The notes beneath the pieces are model-generated. The model had not been told where the DNA came from and did no database searches. It saw only the letters and a program-made list of their open reading frames with translations. Shown here piece after piece: positions 57,087-64,000 of a stretch of 64,000 nucleotides of DNA. The first letter of the stretch is position 1; each line of letters begins with the position of its first letter. The DNA is from Prevotella falsenii DSM 22864 = JCM 15124 (GTDB lineage Bacteria; Bacteroidota; Bacteroidia; Bacteroidales; Bacteroidaceae), in the NCBI RefSeq assembly GCF_000613945.1, contig NZ_BAJY01000012.1, forward strand, positions 1 through 64,000, written 5' to 3'. The position numbers were made by a program, and so were the translations under genes.

Positions 57087-59966
57087 TTAGAGTTTTTGTT
57101 CTACCTCTATTTCGGTGAATGTCTCAATCATATCACCCGTTTGCAGGTCATTGTAATTAACAAGCGAAATACCGCATTCCAATCCTGTTACAACTTCCTT
57201 CACATCGTCTTTATAACGCTTCAACGCACTGATTGGTGCTGTATGGATTACGATACCATCGCGAATAACACGTCCTTTGTCCTTGCTGTGTACTTTTCCT
57301 TCGGTAACGATACAACCCGCAACAGTTCCAACCTTTGATATTTTGAATACTTGTTGCACCTCCACCTGACCGGTAACGATTTCTTTCTTCACCTTGTCAA
57401 GCATTCCGACCATCGCCGACGTTACATCGTCAATCGCATCGTAGATAACCGAATAGGTATTGATTTCCACGCCATCACGGTCTGCCAACTTACGAGCATC
57501 GGCAGAAGGGCGCACTTGGAAGCCAACAATTACAGCATCGGAAGCTGCAGCAAGCATCACGTCGTTTTCGGAAATCTGTCCAACCGCCTTGCTGATTACG
57601 TTCACATTTACCTTTTCAGTAGAAAGCTTGATGAATGAATCTGCAAGTGCTTCGATAGAACCGTCGGTATCACCCTTCACAATAATGTTCATTTCGTGGA
57701 ACTCGCCACGGGCAATACGATGAGATATATCCGACAATGTCAAACGTGTTTGTGTACGCAAGCCTTGTTCGCGCTGCAACTGCTCACGCTTGTTGGCAAT
57801 GTCGCGTGCCTCTTGTTCGGTCTCCATAACGTGGAATGTGTCGCCTGCCGTCGGTGCACCGTTCAATCCAAGAACAATAACAGGTTCAGAAGGACCTGCC
57901 TTTTCTACACGTTGGTTACGTTCGTTGAACATCGCCTTGATACGTCCCCACGACGTTCCTGCAATTATATTGTCGCCAACCTTCAATGTACCGTTAGAAA
58001 CGAGCACCGTACTTACATAGCCACGCCCCTTATCCAATGAAGATTCTATCACCGTACCTGTTGCATTGCGATTAGGATTAGCCTTCAAATCGAGCATGTC
58101 GGCTTCGAGCAAAACCTTGTCAAGCAAGTCGGCAACGCCCAAACCCTTCTTTGCACTAATCTCCTGACATTGGTACTTACCGCCCCACTCTTCTACAAGA
58201 AGGTTCATTTGCGACAAGTCTTCACGTATCTTATCAGGGTTTGCACCCGGCTTATCAATCTTGTTAATGGCAAATACCATAGGCACTCCTGCAGCCTGAG
58301 CGTGTGCAATTGCTTCTTTTGTAGTAGGCATGACAGAGTCGTCGGCAGCTATAATAATGATGGCAATATCGGTTACCTGTGTACCACGAGCACGCATAGC
58401 TGTAAACGCTTCGTGTCCCGGAGTATCGAGGAATGTTACCTTGCGCCCGCTCTTTAGAGTTACGCTGTAAGCACCGATGTGCTGTGTAATGCCACCTGCC
58501 TCACCGGCAATCACATTGGTGTTGCGGATATGGTCGAGCAACGATGTTTTACCATGGTCTACGTGTCCCATCACCGTTACGATAGGTGCGCGACTTACAA
58601 GGTCGGTTTCTTCGTCTGCCTCTTCACTGATAGCTTCTTGAACTTCTGCACTCACGTATTCGGTCTTAAAACCAAACTCGTCAGCCACCAAGTTGATGGT
58701 TTCCGCATCGAGACGCTGGTTGATTGATACCATTATACCAACTGACATCAAAGTTGAAATAACCTGCGTTACAGGCAAATTCATCATTGTAGCCAACTCT
58801 GAAACGGTAACAAACTCTGTCAGTTTCAGTGTTTTGCTTTCCTTGCGTTCTGCCTTAGCCTCGGCACTCAATCGTTCTTGAACAGCTTCGCGCTTTTCCT
58901 TACGATACTTAGCACCCTTCTTATTCTGGCTCTTGCTTGTAAGACGTGCAAGTGTTTCTTTTACCTGACGTGCTACTGCTTCATCATCAACTTCCAACGG
59001 CTTTTGATTGCGATTGCGGTTCTTCTTTCCACCGGCAGCATTCTTGGCATTTTTTTCGTTGTTATTCTTCTTTCCGCTACGTTTGCCACCTTGTTGTTGG
59101 TTTGCAGCAGCATTTATATCTACGCGTTCCTTATTTATACGAACACGTTTTTTCTTTCCTTGTCCGTTCTGTGCAGACTTGTCTTCACGTTCCTTTCTGC
59201 GCTCTTCCTTTGTTTTTTTCTTTGGGCGCGTACTTTGGTTAATACTACTAAGGTCTATTTTACCTAAGATATTCACCTTTGGCTGGTTCAGCATTTTCTT
59301 CTCGTTTGACGTTTGGAAAATGCCATTGTCTTCAGCTTCCATTTCTTTTTCGCTCTTCTTTTCTTCTTGTTCTGTTTCAACCATAGGTTCCTTCTTTGAG
59401 GTTTCCTCCTTAGGTGCCTCGGGCTTTTGAACCTCCTCGGTCTTCTTCGGACTTTTCTTTATATCGGTTGCAGCCTGCTTTTCTTCAGGCTTTTTTTGCT
59501 TTGCAGGCTCTGCTTCTACCGGTTTTTCAGCCTTTGAAGGAGCAGTTTCCACCTTTACTTCTTTCTTTGGGCTTTCGGCAACGCCCGCTTCTTTCTCGTT
59601 CTCTTTCTTTTCTTCAGGAGCAACAGATGCTTTAGCCGCAGGCTTATTCAGCTGTTCGAGGTCGATTTTCCCAAGTGTTTTGAGCTTTGGAAGTTCTTGC
59701 TTAGTAATTGTTTCCGCCTTTTGCTCGGTGGTTTTCTTTGTGCGCACTTTATCTTTTTGCTTCTTTTGGAAGATTTTAGCAGCATCGTTCTTTACTGCCT
59801 GATCGGTTTTAAATTCCTTTTCAAGTGCCTTAAATTGGTCATCGCTGAGCTTGAAGTTAGGGTCTCCCTTTACTTCGCCCAGTTCCTGTCGTTTCTCCAA
59901 GAACTCCACTGCCGTTTGGAGTCCTATATTCAGTTCTCGAATTGCTTTGTTTAATCTGATGCTCAT
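57087..59966 (-). CDS. infB: Translation initiation factor IF-2 (959 aa)
   Basis: IF-2 delivers initiator tRNA to the small ribosomal subunit and hydrolyses GTP. The GTPase motifs are [20 protein letters not shown] (G1), DTPGHEAF (G3) and [12 protein letters not shown] (G4). The first 380 residues are a long, low-complexity Lys/Glu region rich in EEKKE and PKKT runs, as in other Bacteroidota IF-2. The C-terminal domains and the end ([16 protein letters not shown]) are complete. It is the third gene of the rimP-nusA-infB operon and follows nusA after a 118 nt gap holding a 12 bp stem. Confidence 0.97.
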   Translation of the reverse strand: MSIRLNKAIRELNIGLQTAVEFLEKRQELGEVKGDPNFKLSDDQFKALEKEFKTDQAVKNDAAKIFQKKQKDKVRTKKTTEQKAETITKQELPKLKTLGKIDLEQLNKPAAKASVAPEEKKENEKEAGVAESPKKEVKVETAPSKAEKPVEAEPAKQKKPEEKQAATDIKKSPKKTEEVQKPEAPKEETSKKEPMVETEQEEKKSEKEMEAEDNGIFQTSNEKKMLNQPKVNILGKIDLSSINQSTRPKKKTKEERRKEREDKSAQNGQGKKKRVRINKERVDINAAANQQQGGKRSGKKNNNEKNAKNAAGGKKNRNRNQKPLEVDDEAVARQVKETLARLTSKSQNKKGAKYRKEKREAVQERLSAEAKAERKESKTLKLTEFVTVSELATMMNLPVTQVISTLMSVGIMVSINQRLDAETINLVADEFGFKTEYVSAEVQEAISEEADEETDLVSRAPIVTVMGHVDHGKTSLLDHIRNTNVIAGEAGGITQHIGAYSVTLKSGRKVTFLDTPGHEAFTAMRARGTQVTDIAIIIIAADDSVMPTTKEAIAHAQAAGVPMVFAINKIDKPGANPDKIREDLSQMNLLVEEWGGKYQCQEISAKKGLGVADLLDKVLLEADMLDLKANPNRNATGTVIESSLDKGRGYVSTVLVSNGTLKVGDNIIAGTSWGRIKAMFNERNQRVEKAGPSEPVIVLGLNGAPTAGDTFHVMETEQEARDIANKREQLQREQGLRTQTRLTLSDISHRIARGEFHEMNIIVKGDTDGSIEALADSFIKLSTEKVNVNVISKAVGQISENDVMLAAASDAVIVGFQVRPSADARKLADRDGVEINTYSVIYDAIDDVTSAMVGMLDKVKKEIVTGQVEVQQVFKISKVGTVAGCIVTEGKVHSKDKGRVIRDGIVIHTAPISALKRYKDDVKEVVTGLECGISLVNYNDLQTGDMIETFTEIEVEQKL

Positions 59967-60019
59967 TAATATTTTCTTTCTTTTTGAATGTGGTGTTATG
60001 TCTTTGTTCTCGAACTTTA

Positions 60020-60077
60020 AAGATAGATGCTACACCCTTCTTCTTGTGATATTGCTTCTAAGCGAAGCATCTATCTT
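60020..60077 (-). other. 12 bp inverted repeat between nusA and infB
   Basis: AAGATAGATGCT (60,020-60,031) and AGCATCTATCTT (60,066-60,077) are perfectly complementary, with a 34 nt loop. The loop can form a smaller GCTTCGCTTAGAAGC hairpin. No U-tract follows, so a processing or stability element is more likely than a terminator. Confidence 0.6.
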
Positions 60078-60084
60078 CCAACAC

Positions 60085-61345
60085 CTAACTTTCAAATTCT
60101 GCTCTTAATATATTCAATACGTTATCAACAGTTTCCTCTTCGAGGTCTGCCTTCTCTATCAACATTTCACGAGGAGCATTCAATACTTGACGGGCAGTAT
60201 CGAGGCCAATAGACTTAATAGCGTCGATAACCCATTTATCTATTTCGTCAGAGAACTCGTCCAAGTAAATATCCTCTTCAGCAGTTTGCTCGTCAAGTTC
60301 ACGGAACACGTCGATGGTGTAGCCTGTCAGCATACTTGCCAACTTGATATTCATACCACTACGACCGATAGCCAAACTAACTTCTTCCGGTTGCAAGAAT
60401 ACTTCTGCCTTTTTATTCTCTTCGTCGATGGTAAGGCTACTCACCTTAGCCGGCGACAAGGCACGTTGTATAAACAATTTTGTATTTGCCGTCCAGTTAA
60501 TAACGTCGATATTCTCATTGCAAAGCTCGCGTACGATGCCGTGAACACGGCTACCGCGTACACCGACACAAGCACCGACAGTCGATACGGTCGTCGTAAC
60601 TTTCCACTGCTATCTTTGCACGTTCGCCCGGCATACGGGCAATACCTTTTATACTGATAAGTCCGTCTTCTATTTCAGGAACTTCAGCTTCAAGCAATCG
60701 TTCCAAGAATGTTGGCGCAGTACGCGAAAGAATAATCTTCGGATTATTGTTTTCGTTGTCTACACGCAGAATTACGGCACGCACTGTTTCGCCCTTGCGA
60801 TATTGGTCGCGTGGTATTTGTTCGCCTTTAGGCAAAATCAGCTCGTTATTGTCTTCGTCTACGAGCAACACTTCACGCTTCCAGACTTGGTAAACTTCGC
60901 CGGAAATAATTTGTCCAACACGGTCTTTGTATTTATTATACAATGAGTCGTGCTCCAATTCCAATACCTTTGAAGCCAATGTCTGACGAAGGTTAAGAAT
61001 GGCACGGCGGCCGAACTTGGCAAAATCTACGGGTTCCGAAACATCTTCTCCCACCTCATAGTCAGGTTCAATCTTCTGCGCATCGGTCAAGCTGATTTCC
61101 TTATTCTCGTCTTGCACCTCACCGTCTGCAACAACAACACGGTTGCGATATATCTCGAAGTCGCCTTTATCCGGATTTACAATAACATCAAAGTTTTCGT
61201 CCGAGCCGTATATCTTGGCAATGACGTTGCGGAAACTCTCTTCCAAAACGCTTACCAATGTTGTGCGGTCGATACTCTTCATATCCTTAAACTCTTTGAA
61301 GGTTTCGACCATATTCGGACGTTCTTCTTCTTTTCTTGCTGCCAT
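60085..61345 (-). CDS. nusA: Transcription termination/antitermination factor NusA, frameshifted
   Basis: NusA binds RNA polymerase and nascent RNA and controls pausing, termination and antitermination. The N-terminal domain (TLVSVLEESFRNVIAKIYGS), the S1 domain (GQIISGEVYQVWKREVLLVD) and KH domains are visible. The frame breaks at about 60,580-60,582: YDDRIDCRCLCRCTR ends in a stop, while VGACVGVRGSRVHGIVRELC continues in another frame. Restoring two bases (a Pro codon) gives RIDPVGACVGVRG and 420 residues, normal for the phylum. Because nusA is essential, a sequence error is the likely cause. The gene follows rimP by 4 nt. Confidence 0.95.
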
Positions 61346-61349
61346 AGTT

Positions 61350-61817
61350 TTACTTGAAACTAATTATATATTTTGTATATTTTACTTCATTCATATCGTA
61401 CTCGTGGTCTACGTCCATCTTCACGGGACGTTTCTTTCCTTCCACCTGTACTTTTTCATTGACCGAAACCACAAACTTTTCGCCTTCAACGCTTTTCAAG
61501 ACTCCTCTTATCTTGCGTCTGTCTTGGTCTAATACCTCCACTTCCTTTCCAATGAAGTTGATGTACTGTTGCGGAACTTTGAATGGCTGTCCCAAACCGG
61601 CCGACCCTACCTCAAGTTCGTAGTCTTCTTCATCGCGAGAGAGGCGTTCTTCAATAAATTTACTCAGCTCTACGCAATCTTCAATCCACACACCGTCGGC
61701 GTGGTCTATTTCGACTACGATTTTGGCATCGGGACTTATCTGAATATCAACAAGGAAGTATTCTTTGCCTTCCAACCATTCATCAACAAGTTTTTTAACA
61801 ACGTTTTTATCTATCAT
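61350..61817 (-). CDS. rimP: Ribosome maturation factor RimP (155 aa)
   Basis: RimP assists assembly of the 30S subunit. The pattern WLEGKEYFLVDIQISPDAKI, VEIDHADGVWIEDCVELSKF and YELEVGSAGLGQPFKVPQQY is typical, and the second domain (VSVNEKVQVEGKKRPVKMDV) is complete. The Met at 61,817 (MIDKNVVKKL) is preferred over an upstream in-frame Met at 61,850 because the family begins there. It is the first gene of the operon, with promoter and hairpin upstream. Confidence 0.92.
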   Translation of the reverse strand: MIDKNVVKKLVDEWLEGKEYFLVDIQISPDAKIVVEIDHADGVWIEDCVELSKFIEERLSRDEEDYELEVGSAGLGQPFKVPQQYINFIGKEVEVLDQDRRKIRGVLKSVEGEKFVVSVNEKVQVEGKKRPVKMDVDHEYDMNEVKYTKYIISFK

Positions 61818-61923
61818 ATACTGTTTTAGGTGGGTTCTGATTATTACCACCGAACTTTTAGAATTTTATCGTGGAACTGATTTCAATTTAAAACCATTAC
61901 CAATCCCACCTTAAAATATGAAA

Positions 61924-61951
61924 AATGAGGAACTCTAAAAAGCTCCTCATT
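61924..61951 (-). promoter_or_regulatory. Attenuator-like hairpin in the rimP-nusA-infB leader
   Basis: On the minus strand AATGAGGA (61,951-61,944) pairs with TCCTCATT (61,931-61,924) around a 12 nt loop, and a UUUUU run follows. It lies inside the predicted 5' leader, between the promoter and rimP, where a terminator hairpin could allow feedback on nusA expression. Confidence 0.55.
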
Positions 61952-61964
61952 CCACTGAACGATG

Positions 61965-61996
61965 CAAAGTTAGCAATAAATCCGCAGTCTACCAAA
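61965..61996 (-). promoter_or_regulatory. Promoter of rimP-nusA-infB
   Basis: On the minus strand TTTG (61,993-61,996), a 20 nt spacer and TAACTTTG (61,965-61,972) match the consensus. The leader to rimP would be about 140 nt. Confidence 0.8.
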
Positions 61997-62045
61997 TGTT
62001 TTATACTTTTTCTTTATATATGGCTTTATTCTTGCAAAAAACAGG

Positions 62046-62075
62046 TTGCTATTTCCAATAGATTGATTATCTTTG
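62046..62075 (+). promoter_or_regulatory. Promoter of the P-type ATPase gene
   Basis: TTG (62,046-62,048), a 19 nt spacer and TATCTTTG (62,068-62,075) lie just before the ATG at 62,096. The leader is only about 13-15 nt. The promoter diverges from that of rimP. Confidence 0.75.
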
Positions 62076-62095
62076 CACTCTATTCATTGTTTTTT

Positions 62096-64000
62096 ATGGA
62101 ATACAAACAACATTATGTAGGACTTAATGAACCGGAAGTCGAAGAAAGTAGATTAAAGTTCGGAGAAAACATTCTTACTCCCCCTGCCCAAACTCCGCTT
62201 TGGAAAAGATTTATTGTAAAGTTCAACGACCCGCTTATTATAATTCTTCTTGTCGCAGGTATATTTTCTATCGGCATATCGTTTTACGAGCATTTTGCTC
62301 TCAACGAAGGAACACAGGTATTTTTCGAACCTGTGGGCATCTTCATAGCTATTTTGCTTGCAACGGGATTGGCTTTCTTCTTCGAGGAAAAAGCCAATAA
62401 AGCTTTCTCCATACTCAACCAAGTAGACGATGACGAGCTTGTAGAAGTTATAAGAAACGGCAACACGACGAACATTACCAAGCGCGAAGTTGTTGTAGGC
62501 GATATTGTTCTGCTCAATACGGGTGCAAACATACCTGCCGACGGCGAACTTCTCAATGCCATATCGCTGAGCGTAGACGAGTCTACACTGACGGGCGAGC
62601 CCATTTGCAAAAAGAGTACAAAACCCGAAGAGTTTGACAACGATGCCACCTTCCCTACCAACCACGTTCTGCGTGGCACGAAAGTAATGGAGGGGCACGG
62701 TCTTTTCCGTGTTACACGTGTAGGCGACGCTACCGAAAACGGAAAAGTTTTCACGGCTGCACAGATAGACAACAGCGTAAAGACACCGCTCACAGAACAA
62801 CTGAACAGGCTCGGAAAACTTATAACGTGGGCAAGTTATGGCTTGGGAACTTTGATATTGGCAGGGCGTTTATTGATGTTTTTCAACGAATACCCCTTCG
62901 ATTGGGTGCATTTCATTCAGTATTTCTTAGACAGCATCATGATTTGTGTTACCCTTATCGTTGTCGCCGTGCCCGAAGGACTGCCAATGGCAGTTACATT
63001 GAGCTTGGCGTACTCGATGCGCAGAATGCTCCAAACAAACAATCTTGTAAGAAAGATGCACGCTTGCGAGACAATGGGCGCAACAACCGTGATTTGTACC
63101 GACAAAACCGGTACGCTCACGCAAAATCAAATGCGCGTTTATGCAATGCAAGCCAACCGAGAAGATGCTACACACGAAGCACTGCTGAAAGAAGGAATTG
63201 CCGTAAACTCGACGGCTTCGCTCGACCTTTCCAATCCCGAAAAGCCTGTTGCCTTGGGCAATCCTACCGAGGGGGCTTTGCTTTTATGGCTACGCGAGCA
63301 AGGGGCTGACTATCAGCAAATGCGCAACGATGTTGAAATTGTAGACGAACTCCCTTTCTCTACCGAACGAAAGTATATGGCTACACTTGTGCGCTCGGCT
63401 TCGCTGCCCAACAAAACCATACTTTACGTGAAAGGTGCAACCGACATTATCCGACAATTCTGTACCTCTTTGGCAGGCAACACGTCGTGGGACGAGATAT
63501 TTGCGCAGCTGCAGGCGTGGCAAAACAAAGCCATGCGCACCTTGGGCTTTGCCTATCTCGAACTGCCCGAAACGGTTGCAGCGGATTTAGGAACAGGCGT
63601 TATCGCCAAAATAATGAATGGCGAAACCGACATCGCCGCTGATTTCTGCTTCTTGGGCATCGTTGCCATTGCCGACCCTGTGCGAAAAGAAGTGCCTGCT
63701 GCAGTAAAAGAATGTATCGACGCAGGCATCAGTGTAAAGATTGTAACGGGCGACACACCCGGAACAGCAAAGGAAATAGGCAGGCAGGTGGGCTTATGGA
63801 CGGAAGAAGACACCGACCGCAACATTATTACAGGTCCTGAATTTGCAGCCCTTACCGACGAAGAATTGAAGCAACGTGTGCTCGACTTGAAGATTATAGC
63901 ACGCGCAAAGCCAATGGACAAAAAGCGTTTGGTGGAGACTTTGCAGTCGCTCAACCAAGTTGTAGCGGTTACAGGCGACGGCACAAACGATGCACCGGCA
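62096..64000 (+). CDS. Calcium-translocating P-type ATPase, PMCA-like (partial, 635 codons)
   Basis: The frame is open from the ATG at 62,096 to the window edge, so the C-terminal membrane segments are missing. It starts MEYKQHYVGLNEPEVEESRL. The actuator loop is DESTLTGEP, where many members have TGES. The ion site in TM4 is VVAVPEGLPMAVTLSLAYSM, with the PEGLP of PMCA-type calcium pumps. The phosphorylated Asp is in CTDKTGTLTQNQM, and the nucleotide and hinge motifs KGATD, VTGDTPGTAKEIG and VTGDGTNDAPA are present. It should export calcium or a related cation. The short leader and divergent position suggest independent expression. Confidence 0.93.
   Translation, partial: MEYKQHYVGLNEPEVEESRLKFGENILTPPAQTPLWKRFIVKFNDPLIIILLVAGIFSIGISFYEHFALNEGTQVFFEPVGIFIAILLATGLAFFFEEKANKAFSILNQVDDDELVEVIRNGNTTNITKREVVVGDIVLLNTGANIPADGELLNAISLSVDESTLTGEPICKKSTKPEEFDNDATFPTNHVLRGTKVMEGHGLFRVTRVGDATENGKVFTAAQIDNSVKTPLTEQLNRLGKLITWASYGLGTLILAGRLLMFFNEYPFDWVHFIQYFLDSIMICVTLIVVAVPEGLPMAVTLSLAYSMRRMLQTNNLVRKMHACETMGATTVICTDKTGTLTQNQMRVYAMQANREDATHEALLKEGIAVNSTASLDLSNPEKPVALGNPTEGALLLWLREQGADYQQMRNDVEIVDELPFSTERKYMATLVRSASLPNKTILYVKGATDIIRQFCTSLAGNTSWDEIFAQLQAWQNKAMRTLGFAYLELPETVAADLGTGVIAKIMNGETDIAADFCFLGIVAIADPVRKEVPAAVKECIDAGISVKIVTGDTPGTAKEIGRQVGLWTEEDTDRNIITGPEFAALTDEELKQRVLDLKIIARAKPMDKKRLVETLQSLNQVVAVTGDGTNDAPA

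Overview
The window looks like a chromosomal segment of an oral Prevotella (Bacteroidota). The evidence is BspA-like leucine-rich-repeat surface proteins, a SusC/SusD pair, C-terminal domains like those of type IX secretion cargo, a GT3-type glycogen synthase beside a GT35 phosphorylase, a sufBCDS operon, and promoters that repeatedly match the Bacteroidota pattern (TTTG, about 19-20 nt, TAnnTTTG). The P. intermedia group is plausible, but I cannot prove the species from this text alone.

Layout. 1-9,235: a tandem duplication of a ~4.6 kb cassette (large LRR protein, small acidic peptide, structured 3' tail), both copies on the minus strand. Copy 2 has a (GT)27 microsatellite in its leader. 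9,238-12,848: DUF3109 protein, a divergent uracil-DNA glycosylase paralogue, the canonical ung, and gpmI. 13,003-20,216: dispersed repeats, a gate-domain membrane protein, a secreted OB-fold protein behind a ~200 bp inserted element, nhaA, a DUF389 gene remnant, a DUF4250 protein, cdd and a beta-helix lipoprotein. 20,561-31,350: a TonB-type outer-membrane protein, the glycogen synthase/phosphorylase operon, a secreted orphan and an S41 protease. 31,350-43,783: a three-gene operon (secreted repeat protein, subtilisin-like protease, LRR protein) and a further large secreted protein, all with sorting-type C-termini. 43,954-50,851: SusD/SusC, a WYL regulator and rnhB. 51,528-56,885: suf operon with an embedded small secreted protein. 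57,087-61,817: rimP-nusA-infB. 62,096 to the end: a PMCA-type calcium ATPase cut by the window edge.

Two themes cut across the genes. First, many intergenic gaps hold short arrays with a strict 22-23 nt period, usually four units. In the main six-copy family each unit is AAAA-N7-TTTT. The N7 words are exchanged or inverted between copies, but the last unit always complements an earlier one. Two unrelated arrays follow the same plan with other words (palindromic arms, a small core that flips orientation), and two more share only the period. This is the best candidate here for something undescribed. Second, nine genes, including nusA, sufC, sufS and gpmI, are each broken by a small net base loss whose repair restores a normal-length protein. 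That pattern points to uncorrected indel errors in the sequence rather than to nine real pseudogenes.
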